From Saccoglossus kowalevskii (Eukaryota; Hemichordata; Enteropneusta; Harrimaniidae): a stretch of DNA of 64,000 nt. The position numbers were made by a program, and so were the translations under genes. The stretch lies in contig NW_003141821.1 of the NCBI RefSeq assembly GCF_000003605.2, positions 122,416 through 186,415 of the forward strand. Direction: 5' to 3'. The notes beneath the pieces were generated by a model. That model did no database searches. It was not told the DNA's origin and saw only the letters and a program-made list of their open reading frames with translations. Shown here one piece after another: positions 12,021 through 22,289 of this stretch (the stretch's first letter is position 1; every line of letters starts with the position of its first letter).

Positions 12021-13495
12021 GAAAATTAGAGAAAATTTGAAAAAAGGTCAATGCTTTAAAAAAATACGAAAACTCCACGATTTAGCCATTTACGTAATGT
12101 TTTGGAAATTTAACAGCGGGGTTGGCATTACAAAGACTTAGATCATATATACAAGTAACTCTGCAAACTTTTCAATCGCTTTTTCTAACTTTTCACGCGG
12201 TTTTCTAACATTTTACAGTCAGCTCCTCGTGTGACAATATGTTATTATAGGCTGCTTTCATCTGGCTTTTATTCATTTTGTCGACTCTACAACTGCGGGG
12301 TTCTATATGCAAGCAACTTAGGTCAAATATACAAATACATCTACAAACTTTGCAATCACTTTGCACTCGTTTTGCACAATTTTGCTCAACTTTGCACGGT
12401 GTGTTAACAGCTTAAACCCCACCACGTGCCGACTGCACCAAAAACATGTACTTTGAAAATAAGAGGGAATTTGAAAACTTTCAATGAAATAAAAAATATA
12501 CGAGAACTCCACGATTCCCTACTATACATGATTGACATCACAGTAAGGAAGAATGCACAAACGTTGCCTTCTATATTTTCTCTGTGTGTGATGAACCAAA
12601 CGAAAAAAAAAATACAACAGCATGTTTACTCAGGAAGTCTCCCATGCAAGTACCAACTGCGCCCGATTGAGCTTTATTTGAGATCTCAGTGGATTATCTA
12701 ACCACACTGCTGCATGAGTAATTCGAAATTGACGCGAATTTGACCCTATTTCATGTATCGAAATGTTTTAAACTTAATATTGTATGCACAAGTATCTTCT
12801 TGAATTGACCTATGATCTCTATATGCTTCGAGTAACACTACGCTAATTGAACGGCAATATTGTTACACATTTGCGAACTTTTAACTATGGGACTTGTTAA
12901 TATAACATCATATGTAACCATTCCAAATGAATCCACAAATTTTGCCATCGCTTTTCACAACTTTTTAAGCAGTTTGTCTTCGAATTTTCGACAATCTGTT
13001 GTACTCTGAAAATAAGAGGGAATTTGAAGACTTACGAAAACTCCACGATTCGCCTTATGTATTTTCTGTGTGTGTGATGATGAACCAAACAAAAAAACAA
13101 CAACAGCGTGTTTACTCTGGAAGTCTCCCATGCATGTAGTAACCACACCCATTTGAGCTTTACATTAGAGCTCAGTCGATTACCTATCCACACTGCTACA
13201 TGAGTAATTCGAAATTGACTCGAATTGGAAGGTATTTCGTTTTTCGAAATGTTTTAAACTTGATATCGTATACAAGTAATTCTTGAATTTACCTATGACC
13301 TCTACATGCTTCGAGTAATACTACGCTAATTTAACGGCAATTTACGAAATATTTTTTTCACATTTTCAAACTTTTAACTATGGGACTTGTTAATATAACA
13401 TCATATGTAACGATTCCAAATGAATCTACAAACTTTGCAAACGCTTTTCACAACTCTGTAAGCAGTTTGTCTTCGGATTTTCGACAATCTGCTAA
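12020..13495. repeat. Long-unit tandem repeat (about 0.5 kb units)
   Basis: Two clear direct copies, 12448-13000 and 13001-13492, both run from GTACTYTGAAAATAAGAGGG to CTTCGRATTTTCGACAATCT. They share TAACTATGGGACTTGTTAAT and TAAACTTRATATYGTAT. Older partial units lie at 12020-12447 and include AATCRCTTT-type and ATAGGCTGCTTTCATCT words; the latter recurs at 13496. No protein is encoded. The units could be a satellite-like array or a tandemly duplicated element. Confidence 0.75.
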
Positions 13496-14745
13496 TATAG
13501 GCTGCTTTCATCTATCCTTTTTTTTATTATTATATGTTATTATTAATACAATTATAGAATTTAATACAATAAGTTACAAATATAATCATCATGTTGTTTT
13601 TATTATGTGTGTAGGATGGCGTAGCGGCTGGAACAACATACATGTACACAGGGCTAATTCGCACTATATTCACGGTGGTCGATATCAACGCTGTATTATA
13701 TAAATAAATGTAATTACCGGTATACCATAACTTTTAAAATAGCAAATCAACTTTTCTAAAATGTTATGTTAATCTTAAACAGATTTAACATTATAATGCA
13801 CTAAAGACGTCAACTAACTATTTTCCCACTGTTCACACGTAGTGTAATAACAGGCACAGCGGCAGCAATTTTTTTTCACTGACATCAGTGGTGAATTTGA
13901 TATTTTTTTGTTTGGAAACAGTTTTTGAATTATAACTAGGTGTATGTCTACTATTTAAACATCTATCACTCGATACTTTTAAATTTTATTTAGAGTTGTG
14001 AATTACAGTTAAATGCTCCATGCAGTTCGGACACATAAATGCTTTTTTTGTGATGAGACTAAAATGTCAAATTGATCTGCCAATAACACCTCTGCAGACA
14101 ATTTACATTTTGGCAGTTTGGCTATAAGTCTATTGTACATGCGATCGAATATCTTTTGAAATGAGGAATTACAGTTGACACATATATCCATGTTTATTAA
14201 TATCGATCAGTGCATGTAACAGATGATGAAAATAATAATTATAATATATGCAAAGCCTCGTGGGTTTAGAAATGTGGAGATAGTTTTTAATTATTTGAAA
14301 AAAAACTACACAGACATAATTTCGTTTATTATTTTTTATTAATAATAATTTAAAAAATAAAGTCATAAGTGAATTGGAGCACCATTGTAGTTATTCGCAC
14401 TCCACTCTCTAAAAAAGTGTTATTGTGTGACATTGACCAGCCTCTATTAAGTTCGCGGCGTCTAATGCCAGACATAAGTTTTGAGGCAAATCGCTCGTTT
14501 TTTGTTCTCAAAACTCGCAATACCCAACCGATATCCCGATCGAGTGTCAATTAAAGTCGGGAGAAGAGATTTACGCTGTTATTTTGAAGTTTAGGTAATT
14601 CTCCAGTTTTATTCCCCATTTCGACTTTCTTAAAAAACATGACATAACACAAAAATACTGTGTGTAGGACGCTGCCACCTTTATTCGATTCTAGACTGAA
14701 AAAAGAAAGGGGCAAGGATAGAATACCCTTATTGTTTTCAAATGC
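13496..14745. other. No gene recognised
   Basis: AT-rich, with several short open frames on both strands (for example 14009-14191 and 14350-14550, minus) that match no family I know. Confidence 0.45.
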
Positions 14746-14749
14746 CCAA

Positions 14750-15541
14750 ACTAATAAAAACTTTAAGAATGCTTTCTAAATCATCTTGAATATATCCATC
14801 CTTTACAAAATCTGACTTTCACCGGCCATGCAATTTTAATTGGCGATCACTGATACCAGCTTGAGCAGCTGCAGTTGTTCACCATATTCTAAATGAGTGT
14901 GTCCCACAACTGCAAACGTTTTGTGCCACTTATCCGAGATTTTCAAGTACAATTTATCTAATACGAGAGTAACTTAACTTCTTATTAACATTAACAAGAT
15001 TATAATGACCGTTTGATAAAAAAATAATGGTCTAAACAAAATCTTACTTTGAATCCAGAAATGAAAAATATTGCTCCAGCTTAGAGACAGGACATGCAAT
15101 ACCGCCTGTATGAGCAATGTAAACTGTGTTACCTTGTTTACACTGAACTGTTTTACTCCTACTAATATACATCTTAACAAGAGAACTACAAATATTAACA
15201 TCACAAAACTTAATGTTAACAACGTCTCTATATCTAAGAATGCGAGCAGAATCAGACAGATGTCCCTATTTTTTTTAACGATTTAGAATCCTTGAAATAA
15301 TGTCGGTAATAATGCCCGTCGTGACTAGTTGTTTTTCCGACACGGGTCTACCTACGAGATGTGTTGCTGAGGCAATTAGATTTCTAAAAAATACACACTC
15401 TGTTGGTGATGTGACACCAGCCAGATTTCGTACCCACTGAATACCAAAATTGGCAACCAATATACCTTGGTTGGTTGCGCCCCTTTCTGAAGATTGCTGT
15501 ATAAGCGGTGAAAAATACAAAAATAAATGAACTACTTGCAC
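14750..15541 (-). pseudogene. Tyrosine recombinase of a DIRS-like retrotransposon, degenerate
   Basis: Read on the minus strand. 15541-15275 encodes the core-binding part of a tyrosine recombinase (IQWVRNLAGVTSP...LIASATHLVGRPVS). After frameshifts, the catalytic part follows: a block near 15240-15060, then GTHSFR with the His-x-x-Arg pair at about 14915-14900, QAGISDRQLKLHGR, a stop where the family usually has Trp, and DGYIQDD with the expected catalytic Tyr near 14800. In this class the recombinase integrates a circular cDNA instead of a DDE integrase. The copy is dead: several stops and frame changes interrupt it. It follows the RT/RNase H region below, as expected for this class. Confidence 0.8.
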
Positions 15542-15865
15542 AGGGAAAATGGGATAACTAATGGTCTTAGCAATTTTTTTTCATCGATGAAAGGCTGCTG
15601 CATTGTAGTTAAATCTGCTTTTGATGCTAAGGTGAACGTAGGTAAAACTGTGGCCAATCCAGTAAGTGCAGGGTTGTCACATGCTAAACTATTGATTTCC
15701 CTCCGTATTCCGGTGCTGAACAAATTTATATCTGTAATAAATAAATTTCCTCAATCATTGTTGTGACATGACAATCTAATATGCACCTAACGTACATAAC
15801 AGAAAGCATATGTCCGTCCTAACAACCAATCAGCTTACAAGCCGTTGTACAAAATGCATGAGACT

Positions 15866-17530
15866 TTAGCCGGGGTACAACAAGAACTTTTGCACTCCTC
15901 TTTTTTGCACCTTGAAGTGAAGTCTTAGAGTCAGAATCCGAAATTTCAAAGCTTTACCTCCAAAGAGAATATTCATACTTCTACCTTTACAAAAGACTAA
16001 TTCGTCATTTGGAAAATCCATCCAATCGTGGACTCCTTTGTCCAGATGCAGTCCATCCAGGCACATTAATGGACAAACATAGGCAGATCGACATAACGGA
16101 ATTACCAACGTTCCCTTACTTTTACATTCCTCCAAGAAATTGCATACTTTGCCAATTAGGCAAACTGGCGGTAAAAGCCAGTTATGATCATTCCCCCAAA
16201 CTTTGAGAAAGCATCTACTGCTTCTGAACTAGGATACTAATACCGTGAATTGAAGCGCTCACATTTCGTGTTATAAGAATTCGCAAATCTATCCACCGAC
16301 TCATGTGGTACCCAACGCATGTTAAGATAATAAACATTCCCTAGTCATCTGTATCAACAATTTTACTTAGATAATCAGCTTTCTCATTTGCTGATCTAGG
16401 TATCCATTCCAACATTTTCAGTGCTATTTCCTGAGATTCTGCCTTAAGCTTCCTACTGCTTTAGGCGATAACACTCACCATGTTTTGGTTGTCAGAAAAC
16501 CATTTTACTGTATTTTCTTGAAGAGCATTGCAACACTTGCTAATATCCTGTACACTGCTTCTAATTCACTCGAAGTTGAACTTAGACCTGCTTCCTTTTC
16601 TGCCCAACTACAATGTGCTATACTATTATTAAAATATATCCCCAATAATCTTTGCTAGAAGCATCTGAATAAATTACTCTTCAATAATTAGTCACCTTGG
16701 CGGTGAACCACATATATTCCCCGTTTTATTCTACTATGTTTTACTGCCAGAACTGTAACTCCTGTATTTCAGCAGGGCCGAGCTGCACCTCACTTCTCCA
16801 GGACACACCCGTGTTCAATGCAAAGTATAAATGATATCAATACTGTTAGATGTGGTCCGCAGATTGCCCAATGTAACCAGCAATCTTTGTAGGCTATATG
16901 CAGGGATAACAATCTTACCCTGTGTCAAGTCAATTTGAACACCTAACCATATTAACACCTGAACAGGTTTTCATCATTTTGATTTATAGTAGTACCAAAG
17001 ACAATTAAATCCAGCTCAACCTGTCTACTTACCTTCGTATCAGATATTAATGAATTGCTAGATCCGAGCCCATCATCTCGATAAACTACTACTGATTGAC
17101 CTTCTCCTCACCATTTAGCCACTAGAGGGCGTACAATCTTAGTAAATAGGTGTGGTCCTGTGGAAAGGCCAAAAGGCAAAGTAGCTCCTTCTTTCCATTG
17201 TATTTCCAGAAATCTACGATGCTCTTGAAAAATTTCAACGTGATAGTAACCCAATTTTGGGTCTAATTTGAACATAAAATACTCTGGCCTTAAGTTAGCA
17301 TCTCCTTGGCCACACCCAAATCTTCGCAACAAGAACTTTGTTTGAAAAGTTGTAAATTTGCTTTACGAAGGTCTAATAATAGCCTCTCTGTTTCTTCATG
17401 ATTAAATGCAACAGAAATGTGGGTTTGTCACATATTGTACTTCAGCGACCTCCTCAACTGCCCCGCTTCCAGTAACCTGTCTATTTTTGTCGCCACAAAT
17501 CCCCCTTTCAAAATTGCTGAGCGATTATTA
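15866..17530 (-). pseudogene. Reverse transcriptase/RNase H of the DIRS-like retrotransposon
   Basis: On the minus strand the RT begins at about 17530 (VATKIDRLLEAG-like, after a frameshift) and continues through FKLDPKLGYYHVEIF and LPFGLSTGPHLFTKIVRPL at 17332-17108. A YLDDG-like active site follows at about 17095-17065, with the first residues damaged, then WLGVQIDLTQGKIVIP near 16950-16900. The RNase H region has WFSDNQN (about 16500) and a LEWIPRSANEKADYLSK-type block (about 16420-16365). The frame 16135-15866 holds GTLVIPLCRSAYVCPL, a conserved segment before the recombinase. Multiple stops make it non-functional. A LINE tail lies directly beyond its 5' side at 17611. Confidence 0.8.
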
Positions 17531-17610
17531 CACGCAAAGAAGGGAATACAAAATAATGGTAATTTCTAACTAAATCTAACGACGTCAAGTATGAAACTTG
17601 AGCGCTCCAA

Positions 17611-19056
17611 TTTTTTTTTTTTTTTTTTTTTTTTTGTGTGTTAATAATTTTTTTTATTTCGCAATAAAGAAAAAGATACAGAGCAGATGACAAAATCCCC
17701 CCTGAAAAAAAATGTACATGACAAACCCTGTCTGGTATACGGTGGTGAGACAAAAACAAAAACATTAATTTATTTGTATTTAAGCCAACCAATTATTTAA
17801 GAGCTCCCATTTACGATAGTGATATTGTTCCTTTTCTTTATATAGGGCTATTTCCAACTCTATTTTTCTATTTTCACGGACTATGATTTAAACGCAATTG
17901 CAGAAAGGACTGTAGCATTTCTTCTACAGCTATAAATATACTTTTTGAACAGTAAAATGAAATGGTTCAAAATTAGATTGTCATCATTTAAAATACCTAA
18001 AATTATATTTACTTTATTACACTCTATTTGTTGAATAATTATACTACACCCTGCCTGCAATGCATTCCATAATTTTTGAACATGGTGACAGTCAAGTAAA
18101 AGATGTTCAATTGTTTCATTATACAATTGGCAGAGTGAACACAAAGGAGAATTTACAAGGTTCTATTCAAATAATGTTGCATTAACAGGTAAGTATCTAT
18201 GTAAAATTGGAAACTGAAAATCTCCCATGGCTGAAGCTGTAGTTGAAAAGGAATGTATAAATATCACATTACTCATTTCAGAGGATATACAGTTTTTAAA
18301 ATCGGCTGACAACGGTTGGAGTCTCAACAATATATCTGCATAACAATTTATATTTTTTTTACTTGTAGTTGAATTAATATCTATATAGCGGGACTTGCAA
18401 TAAATTCTTTCACCATAATAAACCTTTGTATGTCTGTTTCTATGAATTATACTTTTCCCTTCCCTTGGAATAGCAACTATTATACCCTCCTGAATTTGGA
18501 AAAATTCTACTTGTGAATACCCTTAGTATTCCAAAAACCCTAATTATAAAAGGTTTCATTGGTGTCAATTAAATCCACAATCCTATTAAATGTTTGTTTG
18601 CCAATCCCCGAAAATACATTGAAATGTATTTTTCAAAAGTATCTGGCTATCAATTTGCTGTACAGTTTCAGGATTTATATAGGTAATTTTGAACAATTTT
18701 GTAGTATATCATAATAGAAGAGTGGGACCCTGTTTATCAACACTTTAATCTCAATGTTACACAAAAGAATAATATTACTCCCCAAACCCCCTAAAACCCT
18801 ATTCATAATAGTTTGCCATCCAAAAAACCACCAGAGATAAATTTTTTAACCCATTTTATTTTTTCTACCTTTATGAAAGAGTCAACTTCAATCATATTAA
18901 GACCCCCATTTTCAATACTGGAGATCAATGTATTCCTTTTAACTTTGTCTCTCCCGTTCCAAATAAACTTAAATATAATCTGTTTTATCGCTTTGATAAC
19001 TAGTTTTGGTGTATGAATCATTTGTTGCCATTTGATGTAGTAACAACGTTTCAAAC
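17611..19056 (-). mobile_element. 5'-truncated LINE with poly(A) tail
   Basis: A minus-strand L1-like element. The T run at about 17611-17635 is its poly(A) tail, with an AATAAA-type signal a little before it. 19054-18803 encodes KLVIKAIKQIIFKFIWNGRD followed by a KRNTLI...ENGGLNM block, the typical region downstream of the RT. 18144-17881 contains the zf-RVT-like motif CSLCQLYNETIEHLLLDC. The RT and endonuclease are missing, a normal 5' truncation. Reading frames between the blocks carry stops. Confidence 0.8.
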
Positions 19057-19267
19057 CTCAACGAACTCCAACAGGCGTGTCGAGTAAATTTCTGTCGTTT
19101 AATTTATGTCCACCATTACAAGTCATTAAATAGAGAAAATAAATGACTCAACAAATATTTGATACTTATTTTGGTGTCAACAACTCTCATTTATTTAAGA
19201 AGATATTTAATTGTTTTCGTAGTATAGGGCATACCATCCTTGCACTTTAATATGAATCGTTTGACCA
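19057..19267. other. No gene recognised; possible 5' UTR of the following LINE
   Basis: Short AT-rich stretch between a minus-strand LINE end and a plus-strand LINE ORF1. It could be the 5' leader of the latter. Confidence 0.35.
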
Positions 19268-19666
19268 ATGCAAGGAGAAGTATTGGGTGTTTTGAATATG
19301 CATGTGAACAAAAAGCAGTGGGTACCTCGTGATATAGTTACAGCACATCGAGCACCAGGTAGTAGAACAAATAGTGCGCGTCCGGTTATCGTAAAGTTTC
19401 ACCACTGGGACGATAAAATGATTGCGTTGGCGGCCAGATCGGAACTTAACAAGGTTGGTATCGGCATTGGTAACGACCTTACAAAGCGACAACGAAAAAC
19501 CGTTACGGATTATAAGAAGCATAGTAAAATTGCTTATTATAAGAGTGCAACATTGGTTGTAATAGATAAGAAGAAAGAAATGGATAGTACAAAGAAAACA
19601 ACAGAGTTACAAGGACACGGCTACAGAAACGCACAAGAGAAAACGCCAGGACTAACAACTAACTAG
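19268..19666 (+). CDS. LINE ORF1 protein, C-terminal part (RNA-binding type)
   Basis: An uninterrupted frame of 132 codons containing VPRDIVTAHRAPG and ARPVIVKFHHWDDKMIALAA. It resembles the RRM/C-terminal-domain portion of L1-type ORF1 proteins (R-x-P-R...IVKF...AR). Such proteins bind the element RNA as nucleic acid chaperones. The N-terminus may lie upstream in another frame. It ends a few bases before the start of the ORF2 region, where the assembly gap opens, so the two ORFs form one element. Being open, it is younger than most elements here. Confidence 0.65.
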   Translation: MQGEVLGVLNMHVNKKQWVPRDIVTAHRAPGSRTNSARPVIVKFHHWDDKMIALAARSELNKVGIGIGNDLTKRQRKTVTDYKKHSKIAYYKSATLVVIDKKKEMDSTKKTTELQGHGYRNAQEKTPGLTTN

Positions 19667-19741
19667 GGTGTGGCCTTGGCCCAACATATTAACTTTTCAA
19701 ACTTGATGGTCAAGTTTGAATACAAATTAGTTCTTTAATTT

Positions 19742-20366
19742 NNNNNNNNNNNNNNNNNNNNNNNNNNNNNNNNNNNNNNNNNNNNNNNNNNNNNNNNNNN
19801 NNNNNNNNNNNNNNNNNNNNNNNNNNNNNNNNNNNNNNNNNNNNNNNNNNNNNNNNNNNNNNNNNNNNNNNNNNNNNNNNNNNNNNNNNNNNNNNNNNNN
19901 NNNNNNNNNNNNNNNNNNNNNNNNNNNNNNNNNNNNNNNNNNNNNNNNNNNNNNNNNNNNNNNNNNNNNNNNNNNNNNNNNNNNNNNNNNNNNNNNNNNN
20001 NNNNNNNNNNNNNNNNNNNNNNNNNNNNNNNNNNNNNNNNNNNNNNNNNNNNNNNNNNNNNNNNNNNNNNNNNNNNNNNNNNNNNNNNNNNNNNNNNNNN
20101 NNNNNNNNNNNNNNNNNNNNNNNNNNNNNNNNNNNNNNNNNNNNNNNNNNNNNNNNNNNNNNNNNNNNNNNNNNNNNNNNNNNNNNNNNNNNNNNNNNNN
20201 NNNNNNNNNNNNNNNNNNNNNNNNNNNNNNNNNNNNNNNNNNNNNNNNNNNNNNNNNNNNNNNNNNNNNNNNNNNNNNNNNNNNNNNNNNNNNNNNNNNN
20301 NNNNNNNNNNNNNNNNNNNNNNNNNNNNNNNNNNNNNNNNNNNNNNNNNNNNNNNNNNNNNNNNNN
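19742..20366. other. Assembly gap (625 N) with duplicated flanks
   Basis: Sequence 19675-19741 just before the gap repeats at 20367-20440 just after it. The left version lacks single bases in several homopolymers and doublets (CCCAACAT against CCCAAACAT; CAAGTTTGAATAC against CAAGGTTTGAATAAC). This looks like one locus written twice. No gene can be called inside the N run. Confidence 0.8.
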
Positions 20367-22275
20367 CCTTGGCCCAAACATATTAACTTTTCAAACTTGG
20401 AATGGTCAAGGTTTGAATAACAAAATTAGTTCTTTAAATTTTAAAAAATTTGATGTCGCATCTTTTATTGATACATGGGCAGAAAATGATGATCAGTTTG
20501 ACCAACATTTCCCAGGATTTACAGTTTACAGTATATCCCGTAAACGCAGCACTGCACGTGGTAGATACACTGGGGGGGGGGGGGTCTGCACGATAGTGCG
20601 TAACCATCTATCAAGGTATGTCAAACGCTTAAATTCTGATTTACATGATTGTATATTTCTTTTGTTTGATAGAAATATTTTTTGGTTTGCCCCACAGTAT
20701 TCAGTCATCTATAATGGTCTTTCTTCGTCAAATGGCATAGAACTTTTAGAAACTGAACTTGTAGACATTCTATCTAAATTGAACGATGTTTACATTATAA
20801 TTACTGGTGACCTGAATTCTCGAACAGGCGAATTACCTGATTATATATTAGATGATGATACGAAATATATGCTTGATTCTGATTTCCTTTATGACAAAGA
20901 TGATTTTGCCTTAACACGGGTTTCAAAAGACAAAACAGTAAATAGTTTCGGGAGGTCGCTTCTTTCCCTGTGTTGTACGTTCAACTTGCATATTATTTGG
21001 CGAGAATGCCAAACACGGGGAATTCACTTGCATCGCCAATTCGGGTGCCAGCGTGGTTGATTATACTATTATGTGCTCTATTTTGTTTACACAATTGTCT
21101 ACTTTTGCAGTTGGTATTCGTACGGAATTCGATCAGCTTCCTTTGTCTTTTTCATTAAATGCCAGTGTACCAAATGTGACTACTACCCAGAATGAAACAA
21201 ATTAATTAGTTTTAAAACCTTACTTTTGGTCACTGAGTAAAAAAAAAAAAAAAAAAAACGTTTTTTCTCACAAACTCAAATCTAGTTTAGTTGACAAAAG
21301 TCTTGACAGCTTTATTTCCGACCCTAATTATGACAGTTTTTAATTTTGTTGATAATATGAGTAATATCTTTACGAGGACAGCTGATTTTTGTGGAATGAG
21401 TCGGCGGGCACCCGAAAACGTATCACAGTATCCTAGTCAGCCATCTTGGTTTGACAACGAGTGTAAAGCTTTGAAGTATGGGAAGTATAAGTTGTCCGAG
21501 TTGATAATAACATTGATTCGCTTAATTAGTATAAAGCTGCGAAAAGAAATTTCAAACTTGTGTGTAGAGAGAAAAAACGTGCCTTTTTCTGTGAAAAGGG
21601 GACGAAATTGGAATTGGTATTGAAAGATTCAAAAACATTCTGCGACGTTTATCGTCCATACCTGTTAGTATTAACTCTATCTAAACCTGATGTGTGCTTT
21701 GATTATTTTACTAAATTATTTACTCCCTGTGATTCACCAGGACAGAATGATTTCCCTCCTTCTGACGAGTTTTTAAATTTAATTAACAGTGTTGATATTT
21801 CTTTTGGAGTAGAGTCGGAAGCAAACTTTAAGAAAAAAATGAAAGTTCTATATACTGATTGGTTCAGCCAGGTATGTACTTTGGAGAAACTGACATTTTA
21901 TAGGGAATTTAAATTTTCTTTGGAACCTGAAAAGCATTTATTTTGTGTGAAAGTGCATTCTTATGTTCAAATGTTAGCTCGACTCCGATGTTCATGCCAC
22001 TATCTTAGTATTGGGACAGATAGGAGTGAACGCATTTGCTTGCTTTGTAACAGTAACAACATTGAAAATGAATAACATTTTTTACTTATTTGGTCCTTTT
22101 TTGTTAATTTAAGAATAATATATATTCCTGCTAACTTGTTTAATCCCCAAACAGTCAGTAAATATTACAAATTTATGGCTACAAAAAATACAGATCTTCT
22201 TCAAAGACTGGGAACCTTTACTTTTCACGCAATGAAATTGCGAAAAGAGCTACAAGAATTGTCAATTGTTTAAAA
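20367..22275 (+). pseudogene. LINE ORF2: endonuclease present, reverse transcriptase deleted
   Basis: 20413-21060 encodes an APE-type endonuclease start (FDVASFIDTWAEND, later VYIIITGDLNSRTGELP with the catalytic GDLN motif). After frameshifts, 21291-21623 carries the linker (QPSWFDNECKALKYGKYKL). From about 21640 the frame jumps almost directly into the C-terminal part (KVHSYVQMLARLRCSCHYLS...ERICLLCNS, ending near 22272), so the RT core is missing. A run of 10 or more G at about 20572 and an A run at 21240-21258 lie in frame-damaged positions. A 3' UTR with AATAAA reaches about 22345. The element follows ORF1 at 19268 and cannot move by itself. Confidence 0.75.
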
Positions 22276-22289
22276 ATTGTAATTTTATT

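Noticed and set aside
19710-20381. Two long minus-strand open frames of over 210 residues
   Set aside because: They consist almost entirely of the N gap and have no sequence support.
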